A stretch of 5,877 nt of DNA, taken from assembly GCA_025998775.1 (NCBI GenBank), contig BNWK01000084.1, forward strand, positions 1 to 5,877, in the 5' to 3' direction. Of this stretch, positions 1 through 4,544 are shown piece after piece. Both the position numbers and the translations under genes were made by a program. The stretch's first letter is position 1. Each line of letters starts with the position of its first letter. This stretch comes from Alphaproteobacteria bacterium (lineage in GTDB: Bacteria; Pseudomonadota; Alphaproteobacteria; UBA3830). The notes beneath the pieces were generated by a model. The model worked only from the letters and a program-made list of their open reading frames with translations, was not told where the DNA came from and made no database searches.

Positions 1-1
1 C

Positions 2-298
2 GGTCGCGCTCACCTGCAACTCGCTATTTTCGAAATTCTTTGCGAGCATTATAAAGAACATTATTTTGAAACTGAAACATCATTTCTGAATACAAAACAA
101 ATAATCAAATTATTAATCAAAAATAAGGCTACCAAGTGGACTATCGAAACAGAACTTAACCCAATTCAGATTATTCAGGCGATTGATAAGATCAAACTAT
201 CTGCGTTTAAAAAACTCAACAAAGAAATAATCGTATCTAAAAAATGGAAGGGATATGCTATTAGCCCCAATGTTATAGTCAAAAAAGGAGACATATAG
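2..298 (+). CDS. C-terminal part of an unrecognised protein (5' end outside window)
   Basis: An open frame enters at base 2 and ends at TAG 296-298, giving the last 98 residues of a protein whose start lies upstream. I do not recognise a family. The visible part is rich in Lys and Ile. It holds probable helices (around residues 4-20 and 30-42), a Thr/Glu/Asn/Pro segment, another helix with an IIQAIDKIKLSAFKK-like pattern, and a basic C-terminus ending VIVKKGDI. The helical pattern followed by a short strand-like end (KWKGYAISPNVIV) could fit a winged-helix DNA-binding domain, but no motif proves this. It sits immediately upstream of a repeat cluster, an arrangement seen for replication initiators and repressors with nearby binding sites; that role is inference only. 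The last bases of the gene contain an inverted copy of the downstream repeat. The open frame, with coding-like composition and no internal stop over 98 codons, supports a real gene. Confidence 0.6.
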   Translation, partial: GRAHLQLAIFEILCEHYKEHYFETETSFLNTKQIIKLLIKNKATKWTIETELNPIQIIQAIDKIKLSAFKKLNKEIIVSKKWKGYAISPNVIVKKGDI

Positions 299-318
299 AG
301 GCAAGCGACTATAACATT
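269..318. repeat. 12-bp inverted repeat spanning the stop of the upstream gene
   Basis: AATGTTATAGTC at 269-280 is the exact reverse complement of GACTATAACATT at 307-318, with 26 bases between. The right arm is the first copy of the direct repeat cluster, so the left arm is an inverted copy lying inside the end of the upstream coding region. It could pair in RNA as a weak terminator stem followed by T's (317-321), but the long loop and AT-rich stem make a protein-binding site the better reading. Confidence 0.5.
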
Positions 319-417
319 TTTCCAAAAGCTATAACATTTTTGGGAGGCCCTCATTTATCAAGGGCGATTTTGGCCGAAAAGCTATAACATTTTTTGAGAA
401 ACGATATAACTATTTTT
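309..417 (+). repeat. Cluster of CTATAACATTTTT direct repeats (iteron- or operator-like)
   Basis: Perfect 13-bp copies of CTATAACATTTTT start at 309, 329 and 382. The copies at 329 and 382 are part of an identical 18-bp block, AAAAGCTATAACATTTTT, at 324-341 and 377-394. A degenerate fourth copy (ATATAACTATTTTT) spans 404-417. Start-to-start distances are 20, 53 and about 22 bp, close to 2, 5 and 2 helical turns, so a protein bound at each copy would face the same side of the DNA. Such phasing is typical of iterons and of multi-site operators. The likely binder is unknown; candidates are the protein ending at 298, the sigma-like protein, or a phage repressor outside the window. Confidence 0.6.
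347..371 (+). terminator. Weak terminator-like hairpin
   Basis: GCCCT (347-351) can pair with AGGGC (361-365) around a 9-base loop, followed by GATTTT. The stem is only 5 bp and the T tract is short and interrupted, so this is at best a weak intrinsic terminator for the gene ending at 298. Confidence 0.2.
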
Positions 418-461
418 GAGGCTGTTCCATACTTGCTCTCGTTAGCGAGGTAATGGGTTGA

Positions 462-1454
462 ATGACTGAATATATGAGTAAGGAAATAATGTCGAGGATT
501 CATACTTATGCAAGAAAGCTGTGTAAGTTGAAGTCGCTGCATTTTATGGATCATGAAGATATTCAGCAGGAGTTGTTATGTGAACTGATCTCGAGCGCAA
601 AGGCCTATGATCAAAGCAAAGGCGATTTTTTGCATTTTGCAAATGTTGTTTTGCAGAAGAAATATCTCATGTTGATCGAGAAATACAATCGTGAGAAAAG
701 AGGAGCAAAAGCTCTAATTTTTGAGTATGACGATGAGCATTTTCAATCGCAGAATATTTCCTTAGACGGAATTTTGGAATCTATTGATTTGGAAAAACTG
801 ATATCGCGACTTCCCAACAGATATCGCGATGTAATCAATTTATTTCTGAACCACAGTGTCTCCGAAATTTTAGATATGACCGGTCGTTACAGATCTTCTG
901 TGTATGCCGACATAAAACGCGCCAAAGACATAGCAAAATCCATTAACTCATTGGACGAAAAATATCTCGCTAACGGTTTTTTCAATAGTGGAGGTAGTAT
1001 GAAAAATTTAGCAGTACTGGAAACTTTAAGCGCAAAGGAAATTAGCGCGTTGGACGTGTACGATCTTATGGATTTGCATGATCAGGTTACGAAACTAACA
1101 AGTCATGCAAAAGAGTTGAAAGAAAAACTCGATGACGGTTTGAATTTACGTTTTGCGGAGTCTGTAAAAAATAGTTTGCAAAGAGAAAATAAAGACACAG
1201 GCACAACGAGATTTTTCGATGGCGCTTTTCAGATCATTGCAGACGTTCCGAAAAAGGTCACTTGGGATTCTGAAAAAATGGAGGAGCTAGTGAAACGTGT
1301 TCCAGAAGATAGACGGAGAGCATTTGTAAAAGTCGTTTATTCAATAGAGGAACGGAAATATTCTGCGCTGCCTTATGAGTATCAGGAGTTGTTTAAGGAA
1401 GCTCGAACAATTACTCCTGGAAAAACGAAATTCCAGATCGTAATTGGAGAATAA
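462..1454 (+). CDS. Sigma-70-like protein fused in frame to a conserved phage protein
   Basis: The 330-residue product has two parts. Residues about 8-80 resemble sigma-70 region 2 (DIQQELLCELI near 33-43, then FLHFANVVLQKKYL near 56-69 and a basic YNREKR). Residues about 105-160 resemble region 4, with LPNRYRDVINLFL and a helix-turn-helix around 133-157 ending in VYADIKRAKDI. This spacing is that of short ECF-like sigma factors. Residues 180-330 match a separate phage protein that I know as a stand-alone gene next to Sak4-type ATPases, with the conserved stretches KDTGTTRFFDG, ADVPKKVTWD and ERKYSALP. The junction reads NSGGSM, where GGS is encoded by an apparent RBS and M180 by an in-frame ATG. 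The start at 462 has GAGG at 447-450, 11 bases upstream. The gene ends 5 bp before the ATPase gene. The fusion may be natural or may come from one lost base near the junction; the sigma assignment is by pattern, not search. Confidence 0.7.
   Translation: MTEYMSKEIMSRIHTYARKLCKLKSLHFMDHEDIQQELLCELISSAKAYDQSKGDFLHFANVVLQKKYLMLIEKYNREKRGAKALIFEYDDEHFQSQNISLDGILESIDLEKLISRLPNRYRDVINLFLNHSVSEILDMTGRYRSSVYADIKRAKDIAKSINSLDEKYLANGFFNSGGSMKNLAVLETLSAKEISALDVYDLMDLHDQVTKLTSHAKELKEKLDDGLNLRFAESVKNSLQRENKDTGTTRFFDGAFQIIADVPKKVTWDSEKMEELVKRVPEDRRRAFVKVVYSIEERKYSALPYEYQELFKEARTITPGKTKFQIVIGE
990..1001 (+). promoter_or_regulatory. Internal ribosome binding site and ATG within the fused gene
   Basis: GGAGG at 990-994 lies 4 bases before an in-frame ATG at 999-1001. 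It sits exactly between the sigma-like and phage-protein parts. In the neighbouring frame three stop codons (TAA 971, TAG 986, TAG 995) crowd just ahead of it, as expected at a former gene boundary. Confidence 0.6.
999..1454 (+). CDS. Conserved phage protein, probable separate product from internal start
   Basis: Translation from ATG 999 gives a 151-residue protein beginning MKNLAVLETLSAKEISALDV. It has a helical, coiled-coil-like first third (about residues 10-60 from this start: DLMDLHDQVTKL, AKELKEKLDDG) and then a conserved second half with DTGTTRFFDG, PKKVTWD, EERKYSALP and TPGKTKFQI. In related phages I know such proteins as independent genes directly upstream of the Sak4-like ATPase, which is also the arrangement here (5-bp gap to 1460). 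Function is not known to me. The RBS at 990-994 supports separate initiation, whether or not the longer fused form is also made. If the fusion comes from a missing base upstream, this is simply the normal gene. Confidence 0.6.
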   Translation: MKNLAVLETLSAKEISALDVYDLMDLHDQVTKLTSHAKELKEKLDDGLNLRFAESVKNSLQRENKDTGTTRFFDGAFQIIADVPKKVTWDSEKMEELVKRVPEDRRRAFVKVVYSIEERKYSALPYEYQELFKEARTITPGKTKFQIVIGE

Positions 1455-1459
1455 AAAAC

Positions 1460-2245
1460 ATGAAAATCATAACAGCAGAAGAAAGATTGAGAGAGCAGAC
1501 CGGAGCGAAAATAGCAATCTTCGGACAGTCTGGGATTGGCAAAACATCCCTTCTCAAAACCATCGATGAACCGACAATTTGTCTGGATTTTGAGGCTGGA
1601 TTGCTGGCGGTGCAGGGCTGGGGTGGAGACTCGATCGCTGTGCGAACTTGGGAGGATGCACGTGATATTGCGTGTCTAATTGGAGGAGCGAATCCAGCGT
1701 TGAAAGCAAATTCAGCCTACGGACAGAGGCATTTTGAGATGGCGAAAGCAAAGTATCAGGAGTGTGATTTTTCGAAGTACAAATGCATTTTCATTGATAG
1801 CATTACCATCGCGTCTAAGTTGTGTTTGACGTGGTGCAAATCTCAGCCTGAAGCAGTTTCCGAAAAGTCTGGCAAGCCAGATACAAGAGCGGCATATGGT
1901 TTGCTAGCTTCAGAAATGAGTATTTGGCTAAACCAGTTTCAGCATATTCCAAACAAAGATGTGATCATCGTCGGACTTCTGGAACAGAGAACCGATAGCT
2001 TCAACCAAACCACATGGGTTCCGCAAATCGAAGGATCGAAAACCACATCGGAAATTCCAGGAGTTCTAGACGAAGTCATATCTATGGTTCCCATGACGGA
2101 TGAATTTGGAAAACAGGAACGTAAATTTGTATGTCATACGCTCAATGAAAATAAATATCCTGCAAAAGATCGCAGTGGGAATTTAAATGAAATTGAGGAA
2201 GCACATCTTGGAAAGTTACTGAACAAAATTAAAGGCAAGAAATAA
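1460..2245 (+). CDS. Sak4-like phage P-loop ATPase (AAA_24-type nucleotide-binding protein)
   Basis: The 261-residue product carries a Walker A motif GQSGIGKT at residues 22-29, directly after a short leader and a beta strand (KIAIF), and a Walker B strand CIFIDS at 109-114 with Asp113. A second buried strand DVIIVGLLEQR around 166-176 is followed by a region (VPQIEGSKTTSEIPGVLDEVISM) typical of the family. Size and motif spacing fit phage RecA-like ATPases of the Sak4 group, which promote single-strand annealing together with a phage ssDNA-binding protein. The next gene but for a 15-bp gap may encode that partner, and a nuclease lies downstream, which supports a recombination role. ATG 1460 follows the previous stop by 5 bp and the tail of the upstream gene supplies a GGAG (1446-1449) about 10 bases ahead. 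Both Walker motifs are intact, so the ATPase is probably functional. Confidence 0.8.
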   Translation: MKIITAEERLREQTGAKIAIFGQSGIGKTSLLKTIDEPTICLDFEAGLLAVQGWGGDSIAVRTWEDARDIACLIGGANPALKANSAYGQRHFEMAKAKYQECDFSKYKCIFIDSITIASKLCLTWCKSQPEAVSEKSGKPDTRAAYGLLASEMSIWLNQFQHIPNKDVIIVGLLEQRTDSFNQTTWVPQIEGSKTTSEIPGVLDEVISMVPMTDEFGKQERKFVCHTLNENKYPAKDRSGNLNEIEEAHLGKLLNKIKGKK

Positions 2246-2247
2246 AA

Positions 2248-2263
2248 GAGGAGAACAAAAATG
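2248..2263 (+). promoter_or_regulatory. RBS and ATG that fix the start of the frameshifted gene
   Basis: GAGGAG at 2248-2253 stands 7 bases before ATG 2261, an ideal layout. Yet this ATG leads to a stop after 13 codons, while the conserved protein continues in the neighbouring frame. The site therefore marks the true start of a gene with a frame break. Confidence 0.65.
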
Positions 2264-2760
2264 GACTTTATACAGCAGAATTACAGACGGAATTTGGATT
2301 GATTCCAGCAGGAACGATTGCAAAAGCAATATTGGTCGTAAAACCAGGAAGCGATTTCTCTGACCCGTTTTTAACCAGAAGTAAAAACAGCGATTCCGCA
2401 TATTTGGATTGCGAATTCATAATTCTCGAAGGTCAATATGCCAAAAAAAGAATCTTCGACAAGATAGGAATCAATGGCAGTGATGCTTGGATCAACATGA
2501 GCAAATCGCGAATCCGTGCGATTCTTGAATCAGCCAAAAACATCAATCCAAAAGACGTTTCCGAAACTGCAATGGCAGCCAGAAGAATAAATTCATTCGG
2601 TGAATTGGATGGACTGGAGGTTGTAATCAAAATCGGCATTGAAAGCGACAAAAGCGGTGCACACAAAGACAAAAACAAAGTCGTATCGATTATTACTCCG
2701 GATCACCAAATGTACAAAAATTATAAAAATAATTCCGGCTACATTCCTTGGGGCATATGA
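2261..2760 (+). CDS. Conserved phage protein, possible Sak4-partner ssDNA-binding protein, one-base frame break at codon 3/4
   Basis: From ATG 2261 the reading is MDF and then leaves the conserved frame (13 codons to a TGA at 2300). The neighbouring frame is open from 2233 to the TGA at 2758 and reads YTAELQTEFGLIPAGT from 2269, the usual beginning of this phage family, which I know as starting with an MDF-type leader, an AE(Q/L) stretch and then LIPAGT. One extra T in the TTT run at 2267-2269 would restore a 166-residue protein. As it stands, the only continuous frame with a standard start uses TTG 2299 (153 residues), which has no good RBS. Visible conserved parts include TRSKNSDSAYLDCEF, the GQYAKKRIFDKI segment, SKSRIRAILESA, MAARRINSFGELDGL and a C-terminal GYIPWG. 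Genes of this type commonly follow Sak4-like ATPases, and an ssDNA-binding role is inferred from that context only. It may be a recent pseudogene, a sequencing error, or unusual initiation. Confidence 0.65.
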
Positions 2761-2785
2761 GCTGATGTGTGATGGGGAAGTAAAA

Positions 2786-2989
2786 ATGTGGCAAGCGGTG
2801 ATAAAAAGAGCAATCGCAGATGTGATTGACAGTAACGTGAGAGAACGCGAAAGAAAAGAAGCCTTCAATTGGATTTGTCAAGGAGGTCGCTATTTCGAGC
2901 GCGCGTGCGATTGTGCAAACGTTACGCCAAATGCCGTGAGAATGGAATTATTGAAAAAAAGAATATGTAAAGCAAACAGAAATACTTAA
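2786..2989 (+). CDS. Small conserved phage protein (67 aa), function unknown
   Basis: The start ATG 2786 is chosen because GGGGA at 2774-2778 lies 7 bases ahead. The frame is open further upstream, but that stretch overlaps the previous gene and looks non-coding. The product begins MWQAVIKRAIADVI, has a charged helix (RERERKEAFNWI), then a segment YFERACDCANVTPNAVR and a basic tail. Small proteins beginning MW.AV..RAI and ending with an R.VC..A...P..VR segment are frequent in phage replication regions; the second half looks like a helix-turn-helix, so DNA binding is plausible but unproven. An ATG at 2765 in the same frame is an alternative with a poorer RBS. The gene starts 25 bp after the preceding stop. 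Confidence 0.65.
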   Translation: MWQAVIKRAIADVIDSNVRERERKEAFNWICQGGRYFERACDCANVTPNAVRMELLKKRICKANRNT

Positions 2990-3007
2990 CTAGAAAGGAC
3001 AAAAAAA

Positions 3008-3172
3008 ATGACTACAGATGCTGCGCTTTTAAAGCGCAAAGCCCTTGCTCTATTTAATTTTTTGAGTATGAAGCAAGAAAACTATAAGCGCATAGGGGAT
3101 CTTACAATTGGAGATTTTCTTGAAATGTGTGGGTTTATAGCAGAATTGGAGGACAATGATGAAAACGATTAA
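3008..3172 (+). CDS. Small hypothetical protein (54 aa)
   Basis: ATG 3008 is preceded by AAAGGA at 2994-2999 with 8 bases of A-rich spacer, a good initiation site. The product is 54 residues, with a basic, helical N-terminal half (LLKRKALALFNFLSMKQENY) and an acidic end (ELEDNDEND). I recognise no family. Its stop TAA (3170-3172) lies inside the next gene, with a 14-bp overlap from ATG 3159, and its last codons contain that gene's GGAGG, a layout consistent with translational coupling. A near-perfect palindrome (3022-3038) sits in its first codons. RBS, spacing and operon position support it as real despite its size. Confidence 0.5.
   Translation: MTTDAALLKRKALALFNFLSMKQENYKRIGDLTIGDFLEMCGFIAELEDNDEND
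3022..3038. repeat. Near-perfect palindrome TGCGCTTT-T-AAAGCGCA
   Basis: Two 8-bp arms flank one central base, near the start of the 54-residue ORF. It could be a protein-binding site or fold in mRNA as a 6-bp hairpin with a 5-base loop just downstream of the start codon. It may also be chance within coding sequence. Confidence 0.35.
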
Positions 3173-3467
3173 CGATAACAATGCCATTTTGCATAACGGA
3201 GAACCGCGGAGCGTTCTAGACAAGGAATGTCAGCAACTAGGCGTGCCGAACATACCGGAATATGTCAATGCAATCGAAGGCTACAGTGAAAAACGGCTCT
3301 TAGTATTGACAATAGCGGGTACGCATTTTCTAACCGACAAAAGATTGGAGGAGCTGAAACCAGGTCCACAGAAAGAAAAGGTGAAACGATTTAAGAGTTT
3401 TCTAAATGAAACCACAGGAAAAAGAGGCGAGCTTAAAATGTTTAAAACCAAAAAAGGAGAGCAATAA
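3159..3467 (+). CDS. Small protein with a possible reduced BRO-N-like domain (102 aa)
   Basis: Two adjacent ATGs occur at 3156 and 3159; GGAGG at 3148-3152 is 3 and 6 bases away respectively, so 3159 is preferred. The product shows no family that I can name with certainty. However, several short pieces follow the same order as in the BRO-N domain of the gene at 3606-4544: NGEPR (residues 13-17; DGEPR in the full gene), DKECQQLG (21-28; KDVCDVFG), FLTDKRLEEL (57-66; TVTEAGLYSLL) and RFKSFLNE (77-84; QFKRWVTHE). This suggests a shortened, diverged BRO-N-type DNA-binding protein, though identity is low and I cannot run a profile search. The C-terminus is basic (ELKMFKTKKGEQ). The stop overlaps the next ATG as TAATG, pointing to translational coupling. 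Confidence 0.55.
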   Translation: MKTINDNNAILHNGEPRSVLDKECQQLGVPNIPEYVNAIEGYSEKRLLVLTIAGTHFLTDKRLEELKPGPQKEKVKRFKSFLNETTGKRGELKMFKTKKGEQ

Positions 3468-3613
3468 TGGACAACTTAAAATTATTCAACATCAATCATT
3501 ACAAGGGTGGCTTCCTAACTTGGAAAGTCATTGACCACTGCAAGGGTATCCGTAAGTTGGGGATACCCTCTTTCAATTGTTTCCTCAGCAAAAACGGAGG
3601 CAACAATGTGTAA
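3467..3613 (+). CDS. Small hypothetical protein (48 aa) with a tail like the antirepressor C-terminus
   Basis: ATG 3467 overlaps the previous stop by one base and has AAGGAG at 3454-3459, 7 bases ahead. The 48-residue product reads MDNLKLFNINHYKGGFLTWK and continues to a tail FNCFLSKNGGNNV. That tail resembles the end of the full antirepressor (LNYFLNQNGGSNETN), and the DNA resemblance extends through the RBS to the start codon of the following gene. The ORF overlaps the start of the antirepressor gene (ATG 3606). It contains a 9-bp perfect hairpin (3543-3569). It may be a real leader-type peptide that couples translation into the next gene, or a remnant of a duplicated antirepressor 3' end. 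No function is assigned. Confidence 0.4.
   Translation: MDNLKLFNINHYKGGFLTWKVIDHCKGIRKLGIPSFNCFLSKNGGNNV
3543..3569 (+). promoter_or_regulatory. Strong 9-bp hairpin upstream of the antirepressor start
   Basis: AGGGTATCC (3543-3551) is the perfect reverse complement of GGATACCCT (3561-3569), with a 9-base loop. It ends 27 bases before the RBS (3596-3600) of the BRO gene. The following CTCTTTCAATTG is only moderately T-rich, so it is not a standard terminator. It could act as an attenuator-type or RNA-processing structure, or be a DNA operator. Confidence 0.45.
3578..3610 (+). repeat. Copy 1 of a gene-tail/RBS/start cassette
   Basis: Counting back 35 bases from the start codon, about 27 match the segment before the start at 4531 (4499-4533), with a shared core ACGGAGGCA followed by RCAATG. 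In both places the upstream gene ends just past the downstream start, and both upstream products end in a similar FL..NGG.N tail. This looks like a duplicated junction. Confidence 0.4.
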
Positions 3614-4544
3614 CGACGAAACAACACAGCAGGATAACGATCTTTTTGAAAAAGCCAAAGAACAAAATAAAAAGGAGTGTATGCAAATGACCACCACTAA
3701 CGAACCACAGATATTTTCTTACTACGGGAAAAGCGTCAGAACTGTCCTGGAGGATGGAGAGCCGCGTTTTATAGCAAAAGATGTATGCGATGTATTCGGT
3801 GAAACAAATAGAAATCGTGCAATGCAAACTCTCGATGAAGATGAAAAGGGGTATACATTTGTGTATACCAACTTTGGGTTGAAGCAATGCGCTACAGTAA
3901 CCGAAGCAGGGTTGTACTCTCTATTGTTCGCGATGCAACCATCAAAAGCACGCGGCGTTAGCGATGAGTATATTACTGAAAGGCAGCAAAAACTTAGACA
4001 ATTCAAACGCTGGGTTACTCACGAGGTACTGCCGCAGATCAGAAAACATGGAGCATATGTTACACCAGTTAAAACTGAAGAAATTTTGAACAATCCTGAC
4101 GCTTTGATTGAGATGCTCAATGCAATTAAAAGGGAACGGGCAGAAAAGGAGCGACTTCAGTTTCAAAAAGACCAATTGAAAGTTCAGATCGAAGAGTACA
4201 AGCCCAAAGCAGTTCTTGCCGATGCCATCTCGGTGACGCAAGACACAATTCTAATTCGAGACCTAGCAAAAATACTAAAAACGAATGGCATTGAGACAGG
4301 AGAAAAACGTCTATTTGAACAACTTCGCCAGCAGGGATTTTTGATCAAAAAAGACGGAGCAGATTTTAATTCTCCAACTCAAAAAGCGATGGAGCTTGGA
4401 CTGTTCACACTCACAGAAACCGCAATTGTGCACCATTCCGGAATAACCACAATCTCTAAAACTTCACGGGTCACAGGCAAGGGGCAATTGTATTTTCTAA
4501 ACTATTTTCTCAATCAAAACGGAGGCAGCAATGAAACAAATTAA
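3606..4544 (+). CDS. Phage antirepressor, BRO-N plus KilAC domains
   Basis: The 312-residue product has a BRO-N domain at about residues 36-150 (IFSYYGKSVRTVLEDGEPRF, KDVCDVFG, TVTEAGLYSLLF, FKRWVTHEVLPQIRKHG), a charged helical linker at about 162-200 (KRERAEKERLQFQKDQLK), and a KilAC domain at about 198-302 (PKAVLADAISVTQDTILIRDLAKIL, LFEQLRQQGFLIKK, NSPTQKAMELGLF, VTGKGQLYFLNYFL). Proteins of this build bind DNA and act in the lysis-lysogeny switch of temperate phages, usually as antirepressors. ATG 3606 has GGAGG at 3596-3600, 5 bases ahead. In-frame ATGs at 3681 and 3687 follow AAAGGAG (3671-3677) and start just before the domain; 3687 (285 residues) is a serious alternative or second start. 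The segment ARGVSDEYITERQQKLR (115-131) is an insertion found in part of the family. The gene overlaps the nuclease gene by 14 bp. Confidence 0.85.
   Translation: MCNDETTQQDNDLFEKAKEQNKKECMQMTTTNEPQIFSYYGKSVRTVLEDGEPRFIAKDVCDVFGETNRNRAMQTLDEDEKGYTFVYTNFGLKQCATVTEAGLYSLLFAMQPSKARGVSDEYITERQQKLRQFKRWVTHEVLPQIRKHGAYVTPVKTEEILNNPDALIEMLNAIKRERAEKERLQFQKDQLKVQIEEYKPKAVLADAISVTQDTILIRDLAKILKTNGIETGEKRLFEQLRQQGFLIKKDGADFNSPTQKAMELGLFTLTETAIVHHSGITTISKTSRVTGKGQLYFLNYFLNQNGGSNETN
3671..3689 (+). promoter_or_regulatory. Second ribosome binding site inside the antirepressor gene
   Basis: AAAGGAG (3671-3677) is followed by in-frame ATGs at 3681 and 3687 (spacings 3 and 9). The BRO-N domain begins about ten codons later, so the shorter product would be complete. 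The extra 27 N-terminal residues from 3606 are polar and low in conserved features. Confidence 0.4.
3850..3869. repeat. Palindrome GGTATACA-TTTG-TGTATACC inside the BRO-N coding region
   Basis: Perfect 8-bp arms flank a 4-base loop. It encodes GYTFVYT of the BRO-N domain. It may be an internal operator or RNA hairpin, or a by-product of the codons used. Confidence 0.35.
4499..4533 (+). repeat. Copy 2 of the gene-tail/RBS/start cassette
   Basis: This is the partner of the segment at 3578-3610. It holds the end of the antirepressor coding sequence, the GGAGG (4521-4525) and the ATG of the nuclease gene. Confidence 0.4.

Larger units (their letters stand above)
299..461. other. Intergenic control or origin-like region with repeats
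   Basis: This is the only gap of any size in the window; every later gene junction is 25 bp or less or overlapping. It is AT-rich and contains the CTATAACATTTTT repeats listed separately, a short GCCCT/AGGGC hairpin, and, just before the next gene, a small CTCG-TTAG-CGAG hairpin overlapping the putative RBS. As the gap precedes an apparently continuous operon it should hold the operon promoter, but I find no convincing -35/-10 pair. No ORF on either strand here looks real. Confidence 0.6.

Noticed and set aside
394..444. Sigma-70 promoter using TTGAGA or TTGAGG as -35
   Set aside because: No -10 box of acceptable quality lies at 16-18 bases; TATAAC at 405-410 is far too close to TTGAGA.
351..554. 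Minus-strand ORF across the repeat region and the start of the sigma-like gene
   Set aside because: It overlaps both the repeat cluster and a well supported + strand gene, has no visible RBS and its translation has no domain-like pattern.
2261..2270. Programmed -1 frameshift after codon 3
   Set aside because: GAC TTT ATA has no canonical X XXY YYZ slippery heptamer, and slippage of tRNA-Phe onto CTT would mispair; a missing base is simpler.
2757..2765. ATGA overlap at the end of the possible ssDNA-binding gene as the next start
   Set aside because: ATG 2757 runs into TGA after two codons.
2639..2785. Upstream extension of the 67-residue protein gene
   Set aside because: This part overlaps the conserved end of the preceding gene, is a string of K/T/I residues, and a good RBS exists for ATG 2786.
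2433..2881. Several minus-strand ORFs opposite the gene at 2261-2760 and the 67-residue gene
   Set aside because: They are antisense shadows of conserved + strand coding sequence, with low-complexity hydrophobic translations.
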